Shown: positions 8,189-17,182 of the stretch, in pieces | How positions within the stretch are numbered: the first letter of the stretch is position 1 | How the letters are laid out: the number at the start of each line of letters is the position of its first letter | Source of the DNA: Bacteroidales bacterium | Lineage (GTDB): Bacteria > Bacteroidota > Bacteroidia > Bacteroidales > TTA-H9 | Assembly (NCBI GenBank): GCA_030656615.1 | Contig: JAUSOY010000078.1 | Coordinates: 1-64,000, forward strand | DNA: 64,000 bases | Direction of reading: 5' to 3' | Notes under the pieces: model-generated | Seen by the model: the letters and a program-made list of their open reading frames with translations, nothing else | Databases searched by the model: none | What the model was told of the DNA's origin: nothing | Position numbers and translations under genes: made by a program

Positions 8189-9814
8189 TTAGCGATCACT
8201 TTGCTGTAAAACGGATTCAGTTGTTAGAAGCTCTTTTTCACTGGTTTTTGAAATTCGATAGAAATTGTTTTCTTCGATTAATAATAATTGCTCTTCGATG
8301 CCCTGCCTTCCGAAAGGAACATTTACAGCATAGAGTTTTCCTGAAAATCGTTGTAGAATGCTAAAAATTTCAGAATGACCGACTATGATAAATTTTGAAT
8401 TATACTGCATGAGAACTGTATCGACAAACGCTTCAGAAATAATATCCTGAGGGTCATATTCTTTAAGCATATTACGATACCAAAAAGGTCCTTTTTCAAG
8501 CAAAACAAGACTTTCGAGCGGTGTTACAGTCGATTGAAACGTGTTCAGGAAATTTCGTACCAAATCATTAATTTCATGGATCGGAAGATGCAACGAAAGT
8601 AATTCCGGGCTAATTCCTGCGTGAACAAATAGTATATCGTTAATTTTAAGCATTGTAACCTTGGATCTGAGCCATCTTCCCAGCTCGGTATCCTGATTAA
8701 ACAAACTTCCATAATTCAGGAAAAAATAATCACTGAGCATTTTATACTTTGGCGATAGATACGTATTATCACCTAATAATACCATAATTTCGTGATTTCC
8801 AAGGATAACATGAACTCCTCCACCGGCAAGAGCCGCCTGGTCTTCGAGATGACGGATAAACCAGAGTGTTTCCGTAACTTCTGGTCCTCTGTCAAAAATA
8901 TCGCCGATAAAAACAAGGTGGCCTTTTCCCCATTTCCAATTTTTGAGTGAATCAATAACTTTTGCGGCAATTAATACATCCGTCAGAGCTTTATATTTTC
9001 CGTGAATATCGCCGATAACCATAATGGGCTCATTCGTTTCAATTGAATCGGGAGCAGCTGGCCAATCTCGGTAAATCGTCACACCCATACGATGAAAAGT
9101 ATCCTGAAAATGATGTGGATATTTGATATCATTTATAAGCCTGTCGTGCATTCGCAATGCACAATTTCCGGTATCGTGTAAAAACCATTGCAACTGAACC
9201 GTACTATCATTTATATAACGGATATGTGGACCTTCGGCAAAAGATTCAAAAGGTTTGGCATCAAATTGCCGTGACATCATAATCTTTACATAATCAATAA
9301 GCTTAGGACTATTGGCCACCGTAAGTAAATCAAAGACTTTTTGTCCACGATTATTTGCCAGTAATAAACTTGCCCCATGATCAATCAGAAGTTTCATCAA
9401 TTCATAAGAATTTCTGAAAAGCGCATAAAATACAACAGTTTCGCCCTTATAATCCAGTAGGTTAACATCGGCACCATAGGAAATGAGAATTTCAGTCATT
9501 TTAAACTCACCTTTGCGTACTGCCCAATGCAATGCTGAGCGTCCTTCGGCAAGAATATCAGGATCTGCTCCCTTTTCGAGTAAAAAACTCAACATGGTAA
9601 TACTCCTGTTTGCCGCCGAGGATGTTAAAAGAGTATGCTTCTGGTGTTTATCCAAAAAAGAATTTACATTCAGCGTTCCTTCCTGTAATAGCGAATTGAT
9701 ATATGCCGTATCTCCTTGTTTAATGGCCTTACTTATATTTTTAGGGAGTTGATCGGCATTCACAGTAAAAGGTGTTATCAAATAAATAATAAAGATTAAA
9801 ATACGTATTCTCAT
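8189..9814 (-). CDS. Exported ankyrin-repeat PPP-family phosphatase
   Basis: 541 residues. A signal peptide (1-20) leads into three to four ankyrin repeats (about 25-165, with GRSALHWAVRKGEF and ISYGADVN). A linker follows, then a PPP-type phosphoesterase with GDIHG (268-272), GDIFDRG (304-310), GNHE (339-342), HAGIS (398-402) and a late VGHSE. The catalytic domain resembles Shewanella-like protein phosphatases. Ankyrin repeats normally bind proteins, so this looks like an exported phosphoprotein phosphatase with its own substrate-binding arm. It lies between two CotH-like kinase genes (28 bases after one), which supports an opposing role. Target unknown. Confidence 0.8.
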   Translation of the reverse strand: MRIRILIFIIYLITPFTVNADQLPKNISKAIKQGDTAYINSLLQEGTLNVNSFLDKHQKHTLLTSSAANRSITMLSFLLEKGADPDILAEGRSALHWAVRKGEFKMTEILISYGADVNLLDYKGETVVFYALFRNSYELMKLLIDHGASLLLANNRGQKVFDLLTVANSPKLIDYVKIMMSRQFDAKPFESFAEGPHIRYINDSTVQLQWFLHDTGNCALRMHDRLINDIKYPHHFQDTFHRMGVTIYRDWPAAPDSIETNEPIMVIGDIHGKYKALTDVLIAAKVIDSLKNWKWGKGHLVFIGDIFDRGPEVTETLWFIRHLEDQAALAGGGVHVILGNHEIMVLLGDNTYLSPKYKMLSDYFFLNYGSLFNQDTELGRWLRSKVTMLKINDILFVHAGISPELLSLHLPIHEINDLVRNFLNTFQSTVTPLESLVLLEKGPFWYRNMLKEYDPQDIISEAFVDTVLMQYNSKFIIVGHSEIFSILQRFSGKLYAVNVPFGRQGIEEQLLLIEENNFYRISKTSEKELLTTESVLQQSDR

Positions 9815-9842
9815 GCAATAATTTAAAATAGTTCATCGGTAA

Positions 9843-10874
9843 TTACTGAAGACATTCATGACTAAAAACACTTTCGTATCGCTTTTGGTTCTCAATGAGT
9901 TCAAAAAAATCATCAAAATACTTAATTAACTGACGTTTCCCCTTTGAACTCAGGTGTTGATCATCTTCAATCAGTGAATAGATTTGTGTTTTCAGTTGAT
10001 TGAATTTATATAAGTTTTTACGAATGTCGTTCATATTCCGGCAAAATCCCATATAATAGCGCTGGGTAACTGAACGCAAATTCAAATGAGGCTGAGGGCG
10101 GGCATAAAAGGCATTGACAGCCCCTGACCAGTCAAAATCGTATGGTACCGGAAAAGGAGGCTCAAACGGACTGGTACTCAAAATAATAATATTATGTGGT
10201 TCTGTAACTGACCAGTCGGTATTTCCAATCATGTACTGAAATATATCAATCATATTCATTGCAATACTATCAAATTCAGCGGCCCTGACGTTGGAAGCGT
10301 TTAAAATCTTTCCTTGATTTCTTTTCGCCATATCATCCGCATCTTCTAATAAAAAGCCTAAAAAAGTAATGCTGTCGTTTGGCTTTGCCGGATTAAGTAT
10401 ACAAATATCGACGATCCTCACTCTTAAACTATAGGGAGTCAGAAGGTTGAGAATTTTATACATAAGGAACTCCTTAATCAGATAATCCTGATATCTTGGA
10501 GAATTGATCCGACATGGATTAACCAATTTTATTTTGTTTTGATTGTTGAAAACCGATTTTTCAACTTCTTTGGATTTAAAATCAATTTTTATCGGAGGGA
10601 AGGAACAATTTTGAGGATCGCAACGAAATTTACCCCGCTTATTTACTTTAATATTGAAATTGTGATGACTCCCATCATAATAGCTTAATTGAGCTTTAAA
10701 GGTTTTAGGATTATTACAGTCTGATTTCTTCAAAGAATCAAGGGAAAATGAAAGTGTGATTTTCAGTGCTGAATCGGACTCAAATAAATTTTGAGCCTGT
10801 AACGTAACAATATAAAACGTCAGCATGAAGCAAACTGCCGGAATTTGAAGATGTTTAAAACTGACTTTTATCAT
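9843..10874 (-). CDS. Exported CotH-like kinase homologue 2
   Basis: 343 residues with an N-terminal signal sequence (cleavage near LQAQ, residue 28). Same architecture as the paralogue at 7040-8056: NKRGKFR (78-84), IKLVNPC, IKEFLMYK, GNTDWS (217-222), HN (227-228) and YDFDWSG (245-251). Its start overlaps the stop of the DUF4956 gene by four bases, so it is translationally coupled to that membrane protein. CotH domains and DUF4956 proteins are known to co-occur, usually with a VTC polyphosphate domain; none is seen here. Kinase activity is an inference. Confidence 0.6.
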   Translation of the reverse strand: MIKVSFKHLQIPAVCFMLTFYIVTLQAQNLFESDSALKITLSFSLDSLKKSDCNNPKTFKAQLSYYDGSHHNFNIKVNKRGKFRCDPQNCSFPPIKIDFKSKEVEKSVFNNQNKIKLVNPCRINSPRYQDYLIKEFLMYKILNLLTPYSLRVRIVDICILNPAKPNDSITFLGFLLEDADDMAKRNQGKILNASNVRAAEFDSIAMNMIDIFQYMIGNTDWSVTEPHNIIILSTSPFEPPFPVPYDFDWSGAVNAFYARPQPHLNLRSVTQRYYMGFCRNMNDIRKNLYKFNQLKTQIYSLIEDDQHLSSKGKRQLIKYFDDFFELIENQKRYESVFSHECLQ

Positions 10875-11533
10875 TTTATAGGGCCTGAATCAAAGGATTG
10901 TTGTTCGAGTAATCCGATTTTATATTTATCGTAAAAGTAATAGATGGTGATTTTTACATTGTTCTTGGCAAAATCAATTTGTTCTATTTCAACCCTTTTA
11001 ATCTTGAGACCGGTCCGACGTTCCAAATCCTCCAGAAAAAGCCTCTTGTTCTGAGGTTTGATGTAATCAAGATTATCATAATAAATAGTTTTACTCGATT
11101 CATGACGATACATCCAGAAATACTCACCAGACCAAACAATAGCTATCAAACAAAAATTGGTTAAAACTAATTCAGCAATGCTGATGCCAGATGTTAATGC
11201 ATTCATAATGGAAATACCTATAACGACAAAAAGATAGGTCATTTCTTTTATGGGCATGGTATCTGTCCGGTACCGGATAATCCCAAAAACGGCAAACAAA
11301 CCTAAAGCAAAACCCAGCTGAAGTTGAACATTTTCGAGTAAATAACTAAGAAAAAAAACAGTAGAACCAATGAGCATGTAAGTAAATAAGTAATTCTTCC
11401 GCCGCGCTGTGGAATAATAAATATACCTAACAACAATAAGAAGCATTAGAAAATTAAAGCTGCTGCGTACAATCAGCTCATACAAATTCTTTTCGTTGAT
11501 TAAAGGAATTCCGATAAATGTATATTCACTCAT
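10871..11533 (-). CDS. DUF4956 membrane protein
   Basis: 220 residues with four to five hydrophobic helices in the first 150. The family signature LGLFAVFGIIRYRTD and the following PIKEMTYLFVVIGI are clear. A cytoplasmic-looking C-terminal region (about 155-220) ends the protein with a ferredoxin-like alternation. DUF4956 proteins commonly neighbour CotH kinases and VTC proteins, where a partner role at the membrane is suspected. It is the first gene of the operon and overlaps the next gene by four bases. Confidence 0.85.
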   Translation of the reverse strand: MSEYTFIGIPLINEKNLYELIVRSSFNFLMLLIVVRYIYYSTARRKNYLFTYMLIGSTVFFLSYLLENVQLQLGFALGLFAVFGIIRYRTDTMPIKEMTYLFVVIGISIMNALTSGISIAELVLTNFCLIAIVWSGEYFWMYRHESSKTIYYDNLDYIKPQNKRLFLEDLERRTGLKIKRVEIEQIDFAKNNVKITIYYFYDKYKIGLLEQQSFDSGPIK

Positions 11534-11594
11534 AATTAATGTGTTCTGAAAGTCAGAATAAAGTTAGAATAATTTTAAAGAGTATCAAATATGC

Positions 11595-11622
11595 AAAAAA
11601 AAACCGGGGTTCGAAACCCCGG
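11595..11622 (-). terminator. Terminator of the SRPBCC/GyrI-like gene
   Basis: On the minus strand CCGGGG, TTTCGAA, CCCCGG is followed by nine T. It begins 9 bases after the stop codon at 11632 and separates this gene from the DUF4956 operon. Confidence 0.9.
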
Positions 11623-11631
11623 AGATATAAA

Positions 11632-12627
11632 TCATTTTATCGGATAATAAATTTCGGTTATCCATTTCGAAGTATCTGCTTCATGAATGGGATCGGTAAC
11701 ATATACTTCCCAAGGAAATCCCTCCCATTGGACATGATTTTGGTCGAAATACTTTTGAATAGCCATATGTGTTTCACCCGTTTTTTCATATGAACCAAAA
11801 TGTATGGCTTTTCCAACCTTTACTGGCGGAAGAACTCGGAAATTCAAACGACCTTTCTGATTAATCTTATGAATATTGGAGATAGGAATTCCGGCTTCCA
11901 TCACAAAAGGTTTCGTATCATCCCATGAGTAATAAATGGTGAATGGAGCACCCGCCATTTCAAGTTGATTTTTAAGTGTGTATTGAAATAATTCACCAAA
12001 CATTCCGCTCATGACGGAATCCATTTGATAAACCATTGCAGAGTCTTTAACTATAATGGCATAACGCTGAGGAAGATTCAAAATTTCGACTTCTATCGGC
12101 GGAATTGCTTCGGCAACTTTTGTCAGTTTTGCAAAACCAGAAGAATACATTTTCTGCATCATTCCATTCATAAATAAGCCCAGAAATCGGCCAAATGGAT
12201 AGGACAGTTCGATCATATCTGTACTCCAGGTAACTTTAGTACTATCACCTTCGCGGCTAAAAGTAAAGATACTTACCGCTTTACCCTGATCATAAAAATC
12301 AAGATCGGTCTTAATAAATGAATTTGGTATACTCTCCACAATCGTTTGCATTCCATTTCCACTTTTTTCGGAGGTCCATTTCATGATTGCTCCTATACCT
12401 GCTTCCGAACCTTCATACGTAGTAACTATGGTAGTATCCATTTCAGCAAATGGTGACCATGCTTCCCAGTTTCTGAAATTATTTACCTGTTCGAAAATAA
12501 CCTTCTCCGGAGCCTTAATAAATGTAGAACCCTCGGTATGAACATCCTTTGGGAGGAAAAGGCAAAGCAGAAGGAACAAGACAATTATTGCTAAGAGTAT
12601 AATACCAATAGTTTTCAATGCTTTCAT
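11632..12627 (-). CDS. SRPBCC (polyketide cyclase-like) plus GyrI-like domain protein
   Basis: 331 residues. One N-terminal membrane helix (about 5-25) ends in the FLPKDVH stretch typical of membrane-anchored SRPBCC proteins. An SRPBCC domain follows (about 30-170, with NFRNWEAWSPFAEMD), then a GyrI-like/AraC effector-binding domain (about 175-331, ending in a YVTDP strand and ITEIYYPIK). Both halves bind small hydrophobic ligands in other proteins; no DNA-binding domain is present. It is monocistronic, with a -7 box and its own terminator. Ligand unknown. Confidence 0.8.
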   Translation of the reverse strand: MKALKTIGIILLAIIVLFLLLCLFLPKDVHTEGSTFIKAPEKVIFEQVNNFRNWEAWSPFAEMDTTIVTTYEGSEAGIGAIMKWTSEKSGNGMQTIVESIPNSFIKTDLDFYDQGKAVSIFTFSREGDSTKVTWSTDMIELSYPFGRFLGLFMNGMMQKMYSSGFAKLTKVAEAIPPIEVEILNLPQRYAIIVKDSAMVYQMDSVMSGMFGELFQYTLKNQLEMAGAPFTIYYSWDDTKPFVMEAGIPISNIHKINQKGRLNFRVLPPVKVGKAIHFGSYEKTGETHMAIQKYFDQNHVQWEGFPWEVYVTDPIHEADTSKWITEIYYPIK

Positions 12628-12654
12628 GATTCTTATTTTGGTTATTGATTAAAG

Positions 12655-12662
12655 CAAAGATA
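12655..12662 (-). promoter_or_regulatory. -7 box of the SRPBCC/GyrI-like gene
   Basis: TATCTTTG on the minus strand, 27 bases before the ATG. There is a T-rich upstream stretch but no TTG at the ideal spacing. Confidence 0.55.
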
Positions 12663-12700
12663 GCACAAAAACAAAAAAAACCGATAGACATCAATCAGTG

Positions 12701-12928
12701 CTAAATACTAAAATAGTCCTGGCTGATTTTTTCAACAAAATCACGCAAAATTCCAGATCTTCTTTCGGAAGTATCCAATTTTTCTGGTTTGAGCTTGTTC
12801 TTACCTTTAGGCTGTTTAGATAGCTCAATTTCCTCGGTATGATTAATTACTATTGGAATAGGCCCCATAGTCAAATCATAAAAGCGCTCCCGGCTTTTTT
12901 CTATTTCTTTAAAGAATTCGCTTCTCAT
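12701..12928 (-). CDS. Small hypothetical protein
   Basis: 75 residues from the ATG at 12928 (MRSEFFKEIEKSRERFYD). The open frame extends 41 codons further upstream, but a consensus promoter lies inside that extension, so the short start is preferred. The product is charged and hydrophilic, with helical ends and a KQPKGKNKLKPEKL linker; no domain is recognised. It stands alone between the SRPBCC gene and a divergent gene. Confidence 0.5.
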   Translation of the reverse strand: MRSEFFKEIEKSRERFYDLTMGPIPIVINHTEEIELSKQPKGKNKLKPEKLDTSERRSGILRDFVEKISQDYFSI

Positions 12929-12976
12929 TGCACATAAGCCGGTTAAGTGAAAATTTATTGAATAAAAATGCTTCAC

Positions 12977-13006
12977 CAAAGATATAAAGACAGACAGGCT
13001 CAACAA
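12977..13006 (-). promoter_or_regulatory. Consensus promoter of the 75-residue protein gene
   Basis: On the minus strand TTG (13004-13006, within TTTTG), 19 bases, TATCTTTG (12977-12984). The predicted transcript start near 12970 leaves a leader of about 40 bases before the ATG at 12928. Confidence 0.75.
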
Positions 13007-13142
13007 AAGCGGATTAAGTTGTATTTTATTTAGCTTAAGCTGAAAGAACACTTAAAACAAATTGCTTAATTATATGAAATACTATACTTAATTGCTTAAT
13101 AAATTACTTATCTTTATCATCCGGAATCATAAGTTGTAATTC

Positions 13143-14321
13143 ATGAGCAAGGGCTTTATTTTCAGTATGCATTATATGGAAAACATGTTAAGGTTCGCCT
13201 TTTCCATGCTTCCAAATCTTCAGAAAGGTATTGCCGTATTCAGAAATGAAAAGGAAGGCGGCTTAAATGCTCTTTTGTTAGAAGCTACTCAGAGGCAACA
13301 TAATCCTGGATTTCTGGACGAAAGCCTTGAAATACTTAACATTAATCCGTATCAGAGTTATTTCAGTAAAAAACTGGAAGAAAAGACCGATCTAATGTGG
13401 CTGTCTACATCCGATCTTCCCTTTATTGTAACATCAACACAACGAAAAATTGATGTGTTTTCAGAACTTGAAAACACCATCTTACAAATCCGATTTCAAT
13501 CAGGAGACCAATCAGATCCTGGTTTATTATATCTGTTTTTTAATCCGAGAATGGCCAATTTGGGTCTGGCTCATGCTGAAAAACCATTGGGAGCCGATCA
13601 TAAAGCTCTGATTGAGCAAATGGTACAGCGAGCATTATATACTTATTCAAGCGTATTGCTTCATGAACAAAGCGTCTTTGATTCTATTTCTGCAAATACC
13701 CGGAATCTTATAAATGAACTGGTTGATACACGTTCAGAGATTAAAAAGACTCGTGAAGTATTCGGTACAAGTATTCTGACCTTATGTGAAGAATACCTCA
13801 ATCAATTTTCCATCGAAAAATCCATTCAAGCAGTTTATACTCCCGCAGCCCGCGACAAACTTAGTAATTATTCCGGCTCAATATCGAATCTTAAGCAAAT
13901 CATCTCTAAAGCATTTGTATTTGCACTCTTTGTTGCTGATAACCATCAAAGTACAAATAGGATTGCCATCGATGACTGGCACCTTGATTTAAGAGCAGAG
14001 ACCGTTGATATTCAAGACAAAACCATGAGTCCATCGGGTATTAGAAATCACAAAACGTTTCTTCTTTTGGATAAACTTGAGGGGGCAGCGGTAAATGTAT
14101 TAGCTTCCAGGTTGCCATTAACAGGCGATAATGTTGGAAAAGCATGTCCGCAACCAGTTTCAGCACCAGCCATCTCTGATTCTATTAAAAAGCATAAAAT
14201 AAGAATAATTCAACTTCTTGAGCTTCATCCGGATAAATGGCCTATAATCCGTCAGCAATTCAAGCCCATTACGAATATTCTTGTGCCGCTTTCTTCCGAA
14301 ACTTCATCAATGACAGGCTAA
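13143..14321 (+). CDS. Unknown protein, putative regulator with C-terminal DNA-binding-like segment
   Basis: 392 residues, no signal peptide or membrane helix. The first 180 residues look like a small alpha/beta sensory (GAF-like) fold, followed by helical DTRSEIKKTREVFG. The C-terminal 80 residues contain LEGAAVNVLASRLPLTGDNVG, PVSAPAISDSIKKHK and a final DKWPIIRQQFKPI. This could be a helix-turn-helix, but I cannot name the family. It overlaps the convergent radical SAM gene by four bases and faces a sigma-54 two-component operon. The regulatory function is a guess. Confidence 0.5.
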   Translation: MSKGFIFSMHYMENMLRFAFSMLPNLQKGIAVFRNEKEGGLNALLLEATQRQHNPGFLDESLEILNINPYQSYFSKKLEEKTDLMWLSTSDLPFIVTSTQRKIDVFSELENTILQIRFQSGDQSDPGLLYLFFNPRMANLGLAHAEKPLGADHKALIEQMVQRALYTYSSVLLHEQSVFDSISANTRNLINELVDTRSEIKKTREVFGTSILTLCEEYLNQFSIEKSIQAVYTPAARDKLSNYSGSISNLKQIISKAFVFALFVADNHQSTNRIAIDDWHLDLRAETVDIQDKTMSPSGIRNHKTFLLLDKLEGAAVNVLASRLPLTGDNVGKACPQPVSAPAISDSIKKHKIRIIQLLELHPDKWPIIRQQFKPITNILVPLSSETSSMTG

Positions 14322-15256
14322 TCAAAGGGTTGATTTTCTGTAAAATCAGGATTAAAATCAGCGAGACTGCTTAATTCCTGAATAAATCCTTTTCTGAACC
14401 CCAAATCGTTGAAAGCATCCGTTACCTGCTCATATTCTTCTTCAGAAATCGGTCTGTTCATCTGATGATAATCAATCCGGCAATAATCAGGATTATACTG
14501 CGACATCAGGCTCAAATGAACAGAAGTAGATATTTCATCCGCTATTGTACGAAGAACACCCAGGCTATTTTCAATTTCACCGGGTAGCACAAGATGACGA
14601 ATAATTATCCCATTTAATGCATGCCCATCATCATCACAATGTAAAACAGACCCTTTTTGTCTGTACATTTCCCGAATGGCATTTAATGCGGTAGTTTTAT
14701 AATGCCGGATTCCGGATAAATCAAAGGCAAGTTCATCATCAGAATACTTAAAATCAGGTAAATATACATCGATGTATGGCTCAAGTATGCGTAAACTATC
14801 AACCGTATCATAAGCATTTGTATTGTAAACAAAAACAGACGAATAGCCTTTCGAACGCAGATTTTCAATTACAGCAATCGTTTGTGGAATCATATGAGAG
14901 GCAGAAACAAAACCAACCGCTTTTGCGCCTTTTAGCAATTCCTGAATAATTCTTTCACTCAATTCATCCACCGACAATTTTTCTTCTACCGTAGGTGAAT
15001 TGTTATTACTGATCTGATAATTCTGACAATAAACACATTGCAGATTACAGTGGGTATAAAAAACATTGCAAATTCCGTATTCACCACTGATTGGCGGTTC
15101 TTCTCCCCTATGCAAACATACCGAGCCAACAGCATATGATGTTCCTGCTCTGCAAAAACCGGTAGAAGAATCCAAATACCGGTTGGCTGAACATTCATGC
15201 GGGCAAAAATGACATTCGGTAAGACAGTCAATACCTGTTTTAATAGAAGTATTCAT
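14318..15256 (-). CDS. PflA-like radical SAM protein (COG1313 type)
   Basis: 312 residues. The radical SAM cluster motif CNLQCVYC (Cys70, Cys74, Cys77) is intact. It is preceded by a CHFCPHECSANR and GFCRAG cysteine region characteristic of the COG1313 subgroup of pyruvate-formate-lyase-activating-enzyme-like proteins. The substrate of that subgroup is not generally known. It lies 6 bases after a response regulator gene and is the last gene of a two-component operon, an unusual setting that suggests its expression is tied to the same signal. Confidence 0.85.
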   Translation of the reverse strand: MNTSIKTGIDCLTECHFCPHECSANRYLDSSTGFCRAGTSYAVGSVCLHRGEEPPISGEYGICNVFYTHCNLQCVYCQNYQISNNNSPTVEEKLSVDELSERIIQELLKGAKAVGFVSASHMIPQTIAVIENLRSKGYSSVFVYNTNAYDTVDSLRILEPYIDVYLPDFKYSDDELAFDLSGIRHYKTTALNAIREMYRQKGSVLHCDDDGHALNGIIIRHLVLPGEIENSLGVLRTIADEISTSVHLSLMSQYNPDYCRIDYHQMNRPISEEEYEQVTDAFNDLGFRKGFIQELSSLADFNPDFTENQPFD

Positions 15257-15262
15257 CGGCCG

Positions 15263-15670
15263 TTATAAAATGACTTTAAGTTTTTTTAAAATTGCGGCCA
15301 GCTCAAAGGGTTTAAATGGTTTGGACAAGTAATCGTCGAAACCAGATTTGAAATAAACCTCACGGCTTGCCTTGTCAGAATGACTGGTTACTGCAATAAC
15401 AGGAATATGGCCGCCGTGTTCCGATTCGTAAAGTCTGATTTTTTCGAGTGCTTCGAGTCCATTCATCACGGGCATTTCAATATCCAATAATAAAGCTGAG
15501 TATGTATTTGTTGTGAATTTATGATATGCTTGCAGCCCGTCAGAGACTATATCGCATTCAATTTCAAAGGCTTTGCATATCGACAAAAGCAAAGTACGAT
15601 TGATAAGTTCGTCTTCGGCAACAAGAATTTTACTAAGAAAAGTTAACGAATTTTCAGATTTCGATTCCAT
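15263..15670 (-). CDS. Single-domain response regulator
   Basis: 135 residues consisting only of a receiver domain. The acidic patch (ILVAEDE), phospho-acceptor Asp in LLLDIEMPVMNGLEAL, Thr in AVTSHS and Lys in YLSKPFKPF are all present, so it should be phosphorylatable. With no output domain it probably acts by protein contact, as CheY or Spo0F do. It sits between the sigma-54 activator gene and the radical SAM gene and has its own -7 box. Confidence 0.9.
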   Translation of the reverse strand: MESKSENSLTFLSKILVAEDELINRTLLLSICKAFEIECDIVSDGLQAYHKFTTNTYSALLLDIEMPVMNGLEALEKIRLYESEHGGHIPVIAVTSHSDKASREVYFKSGFDDYLSKPFKPFELAAILKKLKVIL

Positions 15671-15685
15671 ATTATGCTTTTACGG

Positions 15686-15693
15686 CAAAAGTA
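15686..15693 (-). promoter_or_regulatory. Possible internal -7 box
   Basis: TACTTTTG on the minus strand, 15 bases before the single-domain response regulator ATG, in the 52-base gap after the sigma-54 activator gene. Confidence 0.45.
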
Positions 15694-15722
15694 TGGCATT
15701 TACTATACAATTTACATGTGTA

Positions 15723-17114
15723 TCAGCTTAGATGCTTTTCGAATTTTAGATCGAATTTTTTTATTCGTCGATCAAGAGACTGATATGTAATGCCTAAGAT
15801 TCTGGCAGCCGCCGATTTATTATAGGCCGATTTTCGTATTGCGCGGATGATGGTATTCTTTTCGATGAAATCGAGATCCAGATTATCGTCCTCATTCATA
15901 TCGTCCGAAACGACACTTTTTTCAATTCTGGATAATTGAAAATGTGATGTTTGCAAATGATCTCCATCACATAATATCACAGCCCTTTCCGCCATATTTC
16001 GCAATTCTCTGACATTACCCGGAAAACTATAACGACTCAGTAATTCGATAACGGAATCATCAACCCCTAAAATTTTCTTACTCAGTTTTTTCGCAAATTC
16101 ATCGGTAAAATAATACAACAATTGTGGAATATCTTCTTTGCGGTCGCGCAAAGCCGGAAGGTGAATTATAAAAGATGAAAGTCGGTGGTAAAGGTCCAGG
16201 CGAAACAAGCGTTGTTCGGTAAGTTTTTCGAGGTTTTGATTCGTTGCTGCTATTATCCTTACATCGATATCTATTTCTTTATGAGCTCCTACCCTGTTAA
16301 TTTTTCGTTCTTCGAGTACTCTAAGAAATTTTGTTTGAAGTCCCATAGGAAGATCTCCTATTTCGTCGAGGAAAAGGGTTCCTTTGTTTGATACTTCAAA
16401 CCAACCGGTCTTATTTTCTGATGCCCCGGTAAAAGAGCCTTTTGCATGTCCGAAAAACTCTGATTCGAATAGCGTTTCTGTAATTGCGGATGAATTTACG
16501 GCATAAAAATAGTTATCCTTTCGTGGGCTGAGATAATGTATTGCTTTAGCTATCAATTCTTTACCAGTTCCACTTTCTCCTATAATTAATACCGAAGTTG
16601 TGTCAGAGGCTGCTACTTTTGAAACGAGATCGGTAACCACTTTAATTGATTTACTATCTCCGATAATTCCATTCACCTGAATTTCGTTTAATTTTCTGGT
16701 AACCAATTGAAAATTACTTTCTACTTCCCGCAGGCGAATACTAATAGCAAGGAATCGTTTTGTACGTTCTATGGATGTAAGAACCTCATTCAGTTTAAAT
16801 GGTTTTGAGAAAAAATCTATTGCTCCCAGGCGCATCGCTTTAACAACGGATGGCATATCACCATGGCCTGAGATCATGATCACCTCAATTTGATGATAAT
16901 CTTTTTTAATGCGTTCTAACACCTCCAGACCATCCATTTCGGGCAAGCGAATATCGAGTATAACAATATCAATATCTTGATATTCAAGTATTTTAAATGC
17001 TTCAGAAGGACTTGATGCCGTAAATGCTTTAAAGTCATAATTTTCAAGAAATTCACAAAGTTCAGTACGATACGACTTCTCGTCATCAACAATGAGTATC
17101 TTAAGATTTTCCAT
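15723..17114 (-). CDS. Sigma-54-dependent response regulator (NtrC family)
   Basis: 463 residues: receiver domain (1-120, Asp54 in LDIRLPEMDGL), AAA+ domain (about 150-375) with Walker A GESGTGKE (179-186) and sigma-54 contact loop GSFTGA (226-231), and a Fis-type helix-turn-helix at the end (AAARILGITYQSLDRRIKKF). The key residues look functional. It follows the large histidine kinase gene by 68 bases and is presumably its partner. It should activate sigma-54 promoters upon phosphorylation; targets are unknown. Confidence 0.93.
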   Translation of the reverse strand: MENLKILIVDDEKSYRTELCEFLENYDFKAFTASSPSEAFKILEYQDIDIVILDIRLPEMDGLEVLERIKKDYHQIEVIMISGHGDMPSVVKAMRLGAIDFFSKPFKLNEVLTSIERTKRFLAISIRLREVESNFQLVTRKLNEIQVNGIIGDSKSIKVVTDLVSKVAASDTTSVLIIGESGTGKELIAKAIHYLSPRKDNYFYAVNSSAITETLFESEFFGHAKGSFTGASENKTGWFEVSNKGTLFLDEIGDLPMGLQTKFLRVLEERKINRVGAHKEIDIDVRIIAATNQNLEKLTEQRLFRLDLYHRLSSFIIHLPALRDRKEDIPQLLYYFTDEFAKKLSKKILGVDDSVIELLSRYSFPGNVRELRNMAERAVILCDGDHLQTSHFQLSRIEKSVVSDDMNEDDNLDLDFIEKNTIIRAIRKSAYNKSAAARILGITYQSLDRRIKKFDLKFEKHLS

Positions 17115-17147
17115 GATTAAATGCTATTGCCAAACTATTACACTATA

Positions 17148-17155
17148 CAAAGATA
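17148..17155 (-). promoter_or_regulatory. Possible -7 box of the sigma-54 activator gene
   Basis: TATCTTTG on the minus strand in the gap between the kinase gene and the activator gene, 33 bases before the ATG at 17114. No well-spaced TTG. Confidence 0.45.
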
Positions 17156-17182
17156 ATTAATTAGTTCTTAAAGAAATAATAC

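Noticed and set aside
12701-13051. 116-residue version of the small protein
   Set aside because: The consensus promoter at 12977-13006 lies inside the upstream part, so translation from 13051 is not possible from that promoter.
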